From Bacteroidales bacterium (GTDB lineage Bacteria; Bacteroidota; Bacteroidia; Bacteroidales; P3), in contig JAGBSA010000054.1 in NCBI GenBank assembly GCA_017632095.1, positions 1 to 11,682 of the forward strand: 11,682 nt of DNA, given 5' to 3'. The position numbers and the translations under genes are program-made. Each line of letters begins with the position of its first letter. Position 1 is the first letter of the stretch. Below the pieces are notes generated by a model. It worked only from the letters and a program-made list of their open reading frames with translations, was not told the origin of the DNA and did no database searches. Positions 1 to 7,889 of this stretch are shown piece by piece.

Positions 1-647
<647 letters not shown>

Positions 648-665
648 TTAATGAAAATCAGTCTG

Positions 666-673
666 CGAATATA
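666..673 (-). promoter_or_regulatory. Candidate -7 element of atpD promoter
   Basis: Read on the minus strand this is TATATTCG, one mismatch from the Bacteroidetes -7 consensus TAnnTTTG. It lies about 30 bases upstream of the atpD ATG. No convincing -33 TTTG is seen at the usual spacing, so the call rests on the -7 match and position. Confidence 0.45.
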
Positions 674-762
674 CACTTTTTAATTGATAAAAAGGCAGTT
701 TTTACCTTCTTATTTTGTTGTTGGTGATATATCTTATTAAATATCAGATTATTATTTTAATT

Positions 763-806
763 AAAAAATCCCAAGACTTATCCTTGTTGAGAAGTAAATC
801 TTGGGA
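763..806 (-). terminator. Rho-independent terminator of the beta-helix protein gene
   Basis: The arms at 769-780 and 795-806 form a 12-base stem with one mismatch (TCCCAAGA is fully paired at the base) around a 14-base loop. On the minus strand the stem is followed by TTTTTT at 768-763. It sits about 70 bases past the stop codon of the minus-strand gene ending at 875 and before the atpD promoter, so it separates the two transcription units. Confidence 0.85.
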
Positions 807-874
807 TTGATAAATTGAATCTTGATTAGACTGATTTTTGTCTTGTTTTTAATATTCTCGGATTTGATTTCGGC

Positions 875-2953
875 TTATTTTACCACTACTACTTTTTGTG
901 TGCTTTGCTTGTTGATGTTTACAAGGTAGATTCCACTATTGAGATTGTGGTTTTCGACTCTGCGACCTGAGATGTCGTATATCGTTATCTCGCAGTTGTG
1001 GCAGTTGTCGATAACGATCGTTCCGTTTTCTATGCGTATCACGTTTGTGAGTTCTTCTATCTCGGCAATCGAGCTGTTGCCTCCGCTGTTTCCGTAGATG
1101 CTTAGTGTTTGGTTTGTTCCGCCTTGCACCGAGGCTTCAAGGTATGCGTTTTCTTCAAATATGCTTTGTCCGTTGTTTACGCTGATTCCGCTCATAAGGG
1201 TAGGGCTTGAAGGAGTTGAGATAATCAATCCGCTTGATGTTTGCCCTCCCGGACCACCACCTCCCGGGCCTCCACCTCCTGGTGCATTGCTTGGAAATCC
1301 ACCACCTCCCGGAACGCCACCTCCGCTTGTGATTGTAGGTACATAGAAGGCGATTACTTGGTCGGCAAAGCTTATTGAGTACCATGTGTTACTGCTTACC
1401 GATGTGGTTTGATAACAGGTTTGCGACAATGATGCTCCTTGTTCTATGCCTCCGAGAGAGATTAGAATTCCTCCGTTAAGGAATACCTTTTTACCTTCTT
1501 CGCTATTGGCGTCTATTGCTATCTCCGGAGTGCGTGAACCTATGGCGTAAACTAATCCTCCGTTGATGCGTATATCTCCATTGGCGTCTATTCCGTCGTT
1601 ATTATTGGAACGAGAGTATATGTAGCCGTTTGTGATTGTCATGTCTTGACCTGAGTTGATTCCATCGTCGTAAGCATCGACAAAGATTTCCCCTCCGTTA
1701 ATGTCTAATGTGTTCTTGCATTCAATACCCTCAGCATTGGTGCCGGCAGTTCTTACACTTATTTTTCCGCCATTGATTGTCAATCCTCCGCTATAAATGT
1801 ATGAGTTTCCGTTTTCGGTCTTTTCCCCAACTCTTATGCCCTTTGGAGAGGAGTAGTAGTTGTTGTCGATGTTGTCGGTGTTGCCTGTGTAGTCAAGATT
1901 TTCGCTTGTACCGTTGTGATAGTAAAGTCCACCGCTTGTAGATATGTTTATCTCGCCTCCGTTTACGGTCATGAAGTTATCGCATTTGATTCCCTTTCCG
2001 CCGGAGCCGGTGGCAGTAAGTGTGAGAGAGCCTCCGCTGATTTCTATGTTCCCATCTGCACTGATGCAGCAAGCAGCCTTAGTCTCCAAATCCTCTTCGT
2101 CCCACTTACCATTTCCACTTGTGCTTATGTTTATAAGAGAGCCTTCGCTAATGTAAATATCTCCTTGGCTCTTTAATCCTTTGGCTCCAAGTCCGGGACA
2201 ATTCATCGTTATGCTTCCTCCGAGTATATAGATATTTCCTGAATCCTCGTCTTCGTGTTCCTCTGTGATACCGGTCGAACTATCGCCATCAAGGTCGCAT
2301 TGCAAACCATCGTCAGTTGTTCCGCTAATGTTTATTATTCCGCTTTCGAGTAAGAAATATTGATTGCAAGAGATGCCATCGCCCGCAGCCGAAGTGACAT
2401 TGATAGTGGCTTGTTTTACGCTCATATAGTCCCCTGATTTGATTGCGTGTTTTGTGTTGCCGATAACGTTTAGTGTACCTGCTTGCTCAAATTCAGGGTG
2501 TCCCTTAACATAGAAGCAACCTTTTTGAGAGCCATTTGAGGCATCGCTAAGAGTATTCGTACTACCCTCAGTTACTTTCACCTTTATGCGTTTGCCGTTC
2601 TCTATGTGAATGGCAGCACCGCTGTAAATGGCACTTACATTCGTCAATTCAAGCCCATTCAATATCAATGTAGTCTTGTAAGAGCCCGATACATAAAACC
2701 CGCCATCGGAACTACTACCGCTTAACGAGTAGGTAATTTCCTCACTCACCTCACTGCTTTGAGCAATTGAGACATGAGCACCATTAATCTCTGTTGTAAT
2801 GTATTGAGCAATGTTGTCTGCAACCGTAACCGTAGCCGTGTCGCCGTTATAGTTTACAATCACAGCGTTGTCACTTGCCGTCTGAGCCACAAGATACGTC
2901 CCCAAAAGCAAGCAACCGAAAAACGAAAAGAATCTTTTCATAATACTAAACAT
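875..2953 (-). CDS. Secreted Cthe_2159-like beta-helix carbohydrate-binding protein with T9SS tail
   Basis: This 692-residue protein is predicted to be exported and then passed through the T9SS to the cell surface or medium. A signal peptide (MKRFFSFFGCLLLGTYLVAQ, residues 5-24) is followed by a long region rich in short beta repeats, with recurrent INGGEI-, GIKC/GIEC- and DGIN/DGID-type turns up to about residue 510. This pattern fits the Cthe_2159 family, whose founding member is a calcium-containing beta-helix that binds cellulose and pectin-like polymers. An acidic loop (EEHEDED) lies near residues 230-237. A Gly/Pro linker covers about residues 543-571. The last 60 residues (ITIYDISGRRV, then SGIYLVNIN, ending KVVVVK) are a type A T9SS sorting domain. 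The start may instead be the ATG at 2941, which gives the cleaner signal peptide. No catalytic motif is recognised, so the polysaccharide target is unknown. Confidence 0.85.
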   Translation of the reverse strand: MFSIMKRFFSFFGCLLLGTYLVAQTASDNAVIVNYNGDTATVTVADNIAQYITTEINGAHVSIAQSSEVSEEITYSLSGSSSDGGFYVSGSYKTTLILNGLELTNVSAIYSGAAIHIENGKRIKVKVTEGSTNTLSDASNGSQKGCFYVKGHPEFEQAGTLNVIGNTKHAIKSGDYMSVKQATINVTSAAGDGISCNQYFLLESGIINISGTTDDGLQCDLDGDSSTGITEEHEDEDSGNIYILGGSITMNCPGLGAKGLKSQGDIYISEGSLINISTSGNGKWDEEDLETKAACCISADGNIEISGGSLTLTATGSGGKGIKCDNFMTVNGGEINISTSGGLYYHNGTSENLDYTGNTDNIDNNYYSSPKGIRVGEKTENGNSYIYSGGLTINGGKISVRTAGTNAEGIECKNTLDINGGEIFVDAYDDGINSGQDMTITNGYIYSRSNNNDGIDANGDIRINGGLVYAIGSRTPEIAIDANSEEGKKVFLNGGILISLGGIEQGASLSQTCYQTTSVSSNTWYSISFADQVIAFYVPTITSGGGVPGGGGFPSNAPGGGGPGGGGPGGQTSSGLIISTPSSPTLMSGISVNNGQSIFEENAYLEASVQGGTNQTLSIYGNSGGNSSIAEIEELTNVIRIENGTIVIDNCHNCEITIYDISGRRVENHNLNSGIYLVNINKQSTQKVVVVK
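1244..1326 (-). repeat. Imperfect short repeat encoding a Gly/Pro-rich linker
   Basis: Repeated CCACCTCCCGG-like units (plus-strand view) encode GGGGPGG-type segments between the beta-helix and the T9SS tail of the surrounding gene. The tract is interrupted by a non-repetitive stretch encoding roughly FPSNAP. It probably makes a flexible spacer, and such tracts can change length by slippage. Confidence 0.7.
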
Positions 2954-2974
2954 TTGATTTTTGAATTAAGACTG

Positions 2975-2982
2975 CAAAATTA
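2975..2982 (-). promoter_or_regulatory. -7 element of the beta-helix protein promoter
   Basis: On the minus strand this reads TAATTTTG, a full match to TAnnTTTG, followed by CA. A run of eight T lies directly upstream. It is 21 bases before the ATG at 2953 and 33 before the ATG at 2941, so a short leader is expected. A clear -33 TTTG is not seen. Confidence 0.65.
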
Positions 2983-3150
2983 AAAAAAAGATATTTAATT
3001 AAAGATAAAACTTTTAAGCAAACTCAGATTCTAATCTATCTTTTCTCAAATAACCAAATTTGATTTTTTTTTCTTTATCAAGATAAGTCATAACTCTTAC
3101 GAAAGCGTTTTTTTTGAATACACCGCCCTCAAGGTTTAATAGAATTTTCG

Positions 3151-3158
3151 TAACTTTG
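3151..3158 (+). promoter_or_regulatory. -7 element of the tadA-rel promoter
   Basis: TAACTTTG matches TAnnTTTG fully. It ends only 10 bases before the first ATG (3169). With a start site about 6 bases downstream, the message would be almost leaderless at 3169, or have about 20 bases of leader if translation starts at the in-frame ATG at 3184. The 215-base gap between the divergent genes also holds the opposite promoter; nothing else is recognised there. Confidence 0.6.
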
Positions 3159-3168
3159 CTTCATTGAA

Positions 3169-3633
3169 ATGAATGTTGGAAGTATGGGAGTTTTGGAGTA
3201 CGATGATGAATACTTTATGAGGATTGCCTTGGAGGAGGCAAAATATGCGTTTGATGAGGGAGAGGTACCGGTTGGTGGGGTTATTGTGTGTGGGGATAAG
3301 GTGATTGCCCGTGGACATAATCTGGTGATGCGTTTGAACGATCCGACGGCTCATGTCGAGATGCAGTTGATTACCTGTGCTACTGATTATTTGGGTAGTC
3401 GTTATTTGCAGGATTGCACGCTTTATGTTACCTTAGAGCCTTGTGTGATGTGTGCAGGGGCTATGTATTGGGCAAATTTAGGCAAGGTGGTTTATGGTGC
3501 TGCAGATCCAAAGCGTGGTGCTTCTACTGTGGGACAAAGACTCTATCACCCAAAGACTGAAATTGTGAGTGGTGTGTTGGAGAGTGAGTGCTCCGAGATA
3601 ATGAAAGAATTTTTTAACAGCAAAAGAGACTAA
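3169..3633 (+). CDS. tadA: tRNA-specific adenosine-34 deaminase
   Basis: TadA converts adenosine to inosine at the wobble position of the tRNA-Arg with an ACG anticodon, so one tRNA can read several arginine codons; the enzyme is cytoplasmic and zinc-dependent. At 154 residues it has normal family length. The zinc and catalytic motif is H62-V63-E64 with P91-C92-V93-M94-C95. The preceding NDPTAH segment is typical of TadA rather than of a free cytidine deaminase. The usual HAE is HVE here, a change the cytidine/deoxycytidylate deaminase signature allows. The start could be the ATG at 3184 (149 residues), which suits the promoter position better. The rel gene begins 3 bases after its stop, so the two are very probably cotranscribed. 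Confidence 0.93.
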   Translation: MNVGSMGVLEYDDEYFMRIALEEAKYAFDEGEVPVGGVIVCGDKVIARGHNLVMRLNDPTAHVEMQLITCATDYLGSRYLQDCTLYVTLEPCVMCAGAMYWANLGKVVYGAADPKRGASTVGQRLYHPKTEIVSGVLESECSEIMKEFFNSKRD

Positions 3634-3636
3634 GGT

Positions 3637-5865
3637 ATGTACGTTATAGACACTCAGGCAGAAAGAAAAGAAATTTTACGCAGATATAAACACATAATAA
3701 GGGTTGTTTCAAAGCATGCAAGCAATGTTGAGAAGCGTCAGATAAGAAAGGCGTTCACTGTTGCAATGAATGCACATGGGGGAGTGAGACGAAAAACCGG
3801 GGAGCCTTATATCTATCACCCGTTGGAGGTTGCACGAATAGCTGCTGAGGATTTGGGGTTGGGAGCAACGGCTGTGGTTTGTGCATTTTTGCATGATGTG
3901 GTTGAGGATACGGAATATACATTGGAGGATATAGAACATATCTTCGATGCAAAGGTTGCTCAAATCATTGACGGGCTGACAAAGATTGAGGGTGTGTTCG
4001 ACTATACGACCAATTCCATACAAAGCGAGAACTTCAAGAAACTGCTGACCGCAATGGGCGATGACGTGAGAGTGATTCTTCTAAAGCTGTGTGACCGTTT
4101 GCATAACATGAGAACCTTGGAGAGTATGCCACAACACAAGCAACTTAAGATAGCTTCCGAGACTCAACAGCTGTATGTGCCTTTGGCTCACAGGTTAGGA
4201 CTTTACAAGATTAAGAGCGAACTTGAAGACCTCTCAACAAAATATATCAATCCCAAAGCTTATAACGACATAGTCCTAAGACTGCAAGATACAGAGGCAG
4301 AACGTAACAAGTTTATAGAAGATTTCATAGAGCCAATCAAGAAACGCTTAGAGGAAAGAGGTTTTAATTTCAGCGTATCGGGCAGAGTGAAGTCCATAAC
4401 CTCAATCTTGGGCAAGATAGAGAACAAAGGCGTGAGTTTTGAGGACATTTACGACATCTTTGCCATAAGAATAATCTTAGATGTTCCCCAATCGGTAGAG
4501 AAAGAGGCTTGTTTTGCAATCTATTCCATAATATCTTCGATGTATCAACAAAGATTGAACCGATTTAGAGACTGGCTTACAAATCCAAAGTCTAACGGCT
4601 ACGAAGCATTGCACTGCACTGTGATGAGCAATCAAGGAAAATGGGTTGAGGTTCAGATTCGTAGTCAGCGTATGGACGAGGTTGCCGAAAAGGGATTGGC
4701 TGCTCACTATAAATATAAAGAGGTTCAAGAGGGAGAATTGGACGATAAACTCGACAACTGGCTTTCTCAAATCCGCGAACTCTTGGATAACGACTCTTCG
4801 ACAGCAGTTGATTTTGTCAATGACTTCAAATTGGAGGTAGTAACCGATAGAATCATAGTCTTTACACCAAAAGGCAAGACACTGAGCCTGCCGGTAGGAG
4901 CCACCGTCTTAGACTTTGCCTACAACGTTCACACCGATTTGGGTAATCACTGCATGGGTGCAAAGGTTAATTTCAGAGTTGTGCCAATCACCCACAAACT
5001 ACGTCCAAGCGATCAGGTGGAAATCATCACCTCAAAGATAGTTCACCCTAAGCAAGAGTGGTTAGACTTTGTCAAAACCTCAAAAGCATCATCTGAAATC
5101 AAGAGATATATTCGTGAATTTAGGAATGGCTATTACGAATCGGGAGAAGAGAAACTAAAAACACTATATTCTTCCTTGGAGATAGAATTCAACGAGGGTA
5201 ACATAGAGAAACTCCGTCAGTATTCACGTCATGCCAATCTTACCGACCTATATTACTACATTCATAAGGGAGAAATAGCAGAGGAGGAGATAAGACGTTG
5301 TTTTTCGAAGCCCGAAAAGAACTCCACATGGCTGCTATTGAGAAATCCATTCACTCCAAAACGTAAGCCAAAACAAGTGAAGAGCTTGAAGGAGGAGATT
5401 TCGGAACAAATACACAACAATCCCGAAACCTTGCTTATAGGTAAAGATGCAGAGAAACTGCCATACAAGACAGCCAAATGTTGCAACCCATTGCCGGGAG
5501 ACGATATAGTTGGATTGATACGCAAAGACTGCATAGAGGTACACCGAACCAATTGTATGCATGCCGTTGATGAAATGAGCAAATATGGCAATCACATAAT
5601 CAAAGCAAAGTGGAGAGAAAACGAAAAGATTTCATTCTTGGCAGGAATCAAGATTATGGGAATAGACCGTAAGGGATTGTTGCAAGAGATAACAAAGGTT
5701 ATTTCAGAGATTTGGAACATCAACATAAGAGGTTTGGTGATGGAGAGCAGCGAAGGAGTGTTTGAGGGTAGCCTTATGGTGTATATATCCGACGCAGGCA
5801 ACCTTAATCGTCTTATAAACAACATTAAAGCTATTGATGGAATAGAAAAAGTTGTGAGAATCTAA
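3637..5865 (+). CDS. RelA/SpoT-type bifunctional (p)ppGpp synthetase/hydrolase
   Basis: This long RSH enzyme makes (p)ppGpp from GTP or GDP plus ATP and hydrolyses it, setting the stringent response. The 742 residues hold all usual domains. The HD hydrolase region has RRKTGEPYIYHP with H61, LHDVVED with H86-D87 and E90-D91, and LCDRLHNM with D153, so hydrolase activity should be intact. The synthetase region has GRVKSI (249-254), EDIYDIFAIR (from 269), NPKSNGYEALH (316-326) and VEVQIR with E338. A TGS domain covers about 404-466. A zinc-finger-like segment has C615, C616, H636 and C640, and an ACT domain covers about 665-742. Both activity centres are present, so it is bifunctional rather than a RelA-only synthetase. 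One deviation is Thr255 where Tyr is usual in the KSIYSI-type motif. It follows tadA by 3 bases and its stop lies 1 base from the stop of the convergent comF-like gene. Confidence 0.95.
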   Translation: MYVIDTQAERKEILRRYKHIIRVVSKHASNVEKRQIRKAFTVAMNAHGGVRRKTGEPYIYHPLEVARIAAEDLGLGATAVVCAFLHDVVEDTEYTLEDIEHIFDAKVAQIIDGLTKIEGVFDYTTNSIQSENFKKLLTAMGDDVRVILLKLCDRLHNMRTLESMPQHKQLKIASETQQLYVPLAHRLGLYKIKSELEDLSTKYINPKAYNDIVLRLQDTEAERNKFIEDFIEPIKKRLEERGFNFSVSGRVKSITSILGKIENKGVSFEDIYDIFAIRIILDVPQSVEKEACFAIYSIISSMYQQRLNRFRDWLTNPKSNGYEALHCTVMSNQGKWVEVQIRSQRMDEVAEKGLAAHYKYKEVQEGELDDKLDNWLSQIRELLDNDSSTAVDFVNDFKLEVVTDRIIVFTPKGKTLSLPVGATVLDFAYNVHTDLGNHCMGAKVNFRVVPITHKLRPSDQVEIITSKIVHPKQEWLDFVKTSKASSEIKRYIREFRNGYYESGEEKLKTLYSSLEIEFNEGNIEKLRQYSRHANLTDLYYYIHKGEIAEEEIRRCFSKPEKNSTWLLLRNPFTPKRKPKQVKSLKEEISEQIHNNPETLLIGKDAEKLPYKTAKCCNPLPGDDIVGLIRKDCIEVHRTNCMHAVDEMSKYGNHIIKAKWRENEKISFLAGIKIMGIDRKGLLQEITKVISEIWNINIRGLVMESSEGVFEGSLMVYISDAGNLNRLINNIKAIDGIEKVVRI

Positions 5866-5866
5866 A

Positions 5867-6516
5867 TTAGCTGTGAGAGGTAAGAAAGGCTAAAGAAATC
5901 TTTAAGCCATCTATATTCTTTATAGCCTCAATTGCTTCGTAGCTTGTTGCAGAACTTGTGATAACATCGTCAATCAGCAATATATGCTTACCTTTCAAAG
6001 CTTCGCTGTTTCTCAAACTAAAGACACCCTTTACATTCAACTGTCTATGTTTGGCTTTTATTTGAGGCTTGTTATGCTTTATGCGTTTTATGTCCGAACA
6101 TCGCATCTTGATACCTAAGTCTTTGGAAATTACCTCTGCCAATATCTCGCTTTGATTAAAGCCTCGCCAAACCCTTCTGCGCCAATGTAAAGGTATAGGC
6201 ACAATGTAATCAATATCTTTAAGCCATGGAATTCTCTTAGGTGCTTTGCCCATAAGCTACCAAGCCGCCTGCCTTTATGTATGTTGCCTCTATACTTGAA
6301 ATCCCACAAAGCTCTTTTGCAATATGAGTAGGAGAGGAAGACGTCTATGTTCTCAATCTTTCGATTCGTTAATTTGTCTTGGTATCTGTCAAAGGCATCG
6401 CCTTGATACTTAATAACCTCTATGCAATTCAAGCACAAATCTTTCTCACCCGAGGCAAGAACCCGATTGCATATTAAACACCTTCGTGGAAAGAAAAAAT
6501 CAACGAACGTACTCAT
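5867..6516 (-). pseudogene. ComF-family phosphoribosyltransferase, split by a frameshift
   Basis: ComF proteins join an N-terminal zinc ribbon to a phosphoribosyltransferase (PRT) fold and are linked to DNA uptake in competent bacteria; the role in Bacteroidetes is unclear. The first frame, from ATG at 6514-6516, encodes the ribbon cysteines C13, C16, C28 and C31 and YSYCKRALWDFKYRGN. The second frame carries DIDYIVPIPLHWRRRVWRGF and the PRPP loop LLIDDVITSSAT, ending at 5867. The frames overlap from 6253 to 6130. A TAG in the second frame at 6257-6259 places the shift after it, close to the ATG at 6251-6253. One missing base would restore about 216 residues, normal for the family. No slippery heptamer is seen, so programmed shifting is unlikely. 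The loop has SSAT where TGAT is usual, a further hint of decay. An assembly error is possible. The gene overlaps the upstream hydrolase by 17 bases, suggesting cotranscription. Confidence 0.88.
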
Positions 6517-7765
6517 CGATAAAGTCTCTCATCATCTCCAATACCTTTGGCGAAATAGTCTGTTCGATAGAGAAATACTCATCAGGCAAACCGGTCTCGC
6601 ACTCTTGGAACAAGTGATTCAAGTTTGGCAATAATACGGTTTTATATTTTTTGTTTCCTGCTTTCTTTAATGCTTTTTCTACCTCAGGAAGATTTTGTGA
6701 AGCAATGACTTGCACGTCCTTATCCCCATTCAAAGCCAATACAGGCATGTTTAACTTGCTCAAATAATCTCTTGGGTCCAAGTCTAAGAAACATTTTAAC
6801 CAAGGAACTTGCAAAGCAGGATTGTTGTCTCTGTTTTTGAGAGAATTGATTTGAGTTTGGATTTCCTCTTGTGAAACACCCATCTTGCCAAGAATCGCTT
6901 TGTTCTGTTCAATCAACACACTCTCACCATCAACACCCGTACCGGCAAGCATAATCACAAAAGCCACATCTTTATTTCTAGATGCCACAATAGGAGCAAT
7001 CACACCGCCTTCGCTATGTCCTGCAAAGCCAATACGTTTTGAGTCGATACTCTTGTGTGATTTCAACATCTCGAAAGCCGCCTCGGCATCATCGGCAAGG
7101 TTTAAGGTAGTTGCATTCAATAAGTCCATATTCTGAGTTCCCCAACCTCTGTCGTCATATCTGAAAACCGCAATACCGTTTCTTGTCAGATAGTCTGCAA
7201 TCACCTCAAAAGGCTTGTGTTGCATTATCTCCTCGTTTCTGTCCTGCAAACCCGAACCCGACACCAATATAACACAAGGAAAGTTCTTGCCCTTCTTAGG
7301 ATAGGTCAAAGTGCCCTTAAACTCATAGTCCACGTCCTTAACTCTGAAACTCAACTCCTCGCAAACGTAGTCTATATCCTTGGGAGTCTGAGGACGATTT
7401 ATCACCATCTTGTTTTCACCTCGTTTAAGGCATAAAGGCAATTCTGCACCGTTTTGTTTGAAAATGCCGCATACACTGTCCTCACCAAGATATCTACCTT
7501 TGAAAACAACCTTGCTCAAACCCAACTTCACACTGAACATCATAGAATCATTCCTCAACACAACCTTGTTAGCCTTGAACATCTGTTTTGTTTGAGAAGG
7601 CGAACCCATTTCGGCAACGGTATCGTTTCCAATCTGCAACGTCAAAGTGATAGGCAACTTCTGAATACCTGCATCCAACTCTCCGCTCCAATTCTCAACC
7701 CTTTGAGCCATAGAGACAAAACCACAAAGCATCAAAACCACCAAAGCAATAGTATATCTTCTCAT
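6500..7765 (-). CDS. Secreted alpha/beta hydrolase (serine esterase/acyl hydrolase type)
   Basis: This 421-residue protein begins MRRYTIALVVLMLCGFVSMA, a clear signal peptide, so it probably acts in the periplasm. Residues to about 120 form a beta-rich N-terminal domain, common in Bacteroidetes hydrolases of this type. The catalytic domain follows: PCVILVSGSGLQDRNE with the oxyanion loop, FRYDDRGWG, the nucleophile elbow GHSEGG with S251, NGDKDVQ with a likely catalytic D350, and LPNLNHLFQ with H384. The triad is therefore complete. The substrate cannot be told from sequence; esterase or acyl-peptide-type activity is inference. The start is the ATG at 7763-7765; a TTG two codons further upstream is not preferred. 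The stop overlaps the start of the comF-like gene, and a -7 element lies upstream at 7798-7805. Confidence 0.9.
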   Translation of the reverse strand: MRRYTIALVVLMLCGFVSMAQRVENWSGELDAGIQKLPITLTLQIGNDTVAEMGSPSQTKQMFKANKVVLRNDSMMFSVKLGLSKVVFKGRYLGEDSVCGIFKQNGAELPLCLKRGENKMVINRPQTPKDIDYVCEELSFRVKDVDYEFKGTLTYPKKGKNFPCVILVSGSGLQDRNEEIMQHKPFEVIADYLTRNGIAVFRYDDRGWGTQNMDLLNATTLNLADDAEAAFEMLKSHKSIDSKRIGFAGHSEGGVIAPIVASRNKDVAFVIMLAGTGVDGESVLIEQNKAILGKMGVSQEEIQTQINSLKNRDNNPALQVPWLKCFLDLDPRDYLSKLNMPVLALNGDKDVQVIASQNLPEVEKALKKAGNKKYKTVLLPNLNHLFQECETGLPDEYFSIEQTISPKVLEMMRDFIDEYVR

Positions 7766-7797
7766 ATTCAAATTATTTGTTTAGTTTCTAAGTCTTG

Positions 7798-7805
7798 CAA
7801 AATTA
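7798..7805 (-). promoter_or_regulatory. -7 element of the hydrolase promoter
   Basis: The minus strand reads TAATTTTG followed by CA, a full match to TAnnTTTG, 32 bases before the hydrolase ATG. A run of nine T and then G lies just upstream, much like the context of the promoter at 2975-2982. The divergent gene starting at 7890 has no equally good -7 match in the 84 bases between. Confidence 0.6.
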
Positions 7806-7889
7806 CAAAAAAAAATATATTTTTAGGTTTTTCAAAACGCAGAACAAAAAAACAGTGTCTTTAAGTCGTAACAATAAAAACAAAAAACT

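Noticed and set aside
1098..1346. Proline-rich plus-strand ORF (PPPPG repeats)
   Set aside because: It is the antisense reading of the Gly/Pro linker of the minus-strand beta-helix protein gene; no signal peptide or independent start context.
2931..2953. Lipoprotein signal in the beta-helix protein (FFGC in the leader)
   Set aside because: FFGC is a poor lipobox and the Cys lies inside the hydrophobic stretch, with a normal AQ-type end further on.
6245..6265. Programmed -1 frameshift in the comF-like gene
   Set aside because: No XXXYYYZ slippery sequence is present at the junction, and ComF proteins are not known to use frameshifting.
7766..7771. Upstream TTG start for the hydrolase, adding two residues
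   Set aside because: The ATG at 7763-7765 gives a clean MRRYT signal peptide; the TTG adds nothing recognisable.
7454..7864. Plus-strand 136-codon ORF opposite the hydrolase 5' end
   Set aside because: It lies opposite a well-supported gene, has no family features, and runs through the divergent promoter region.
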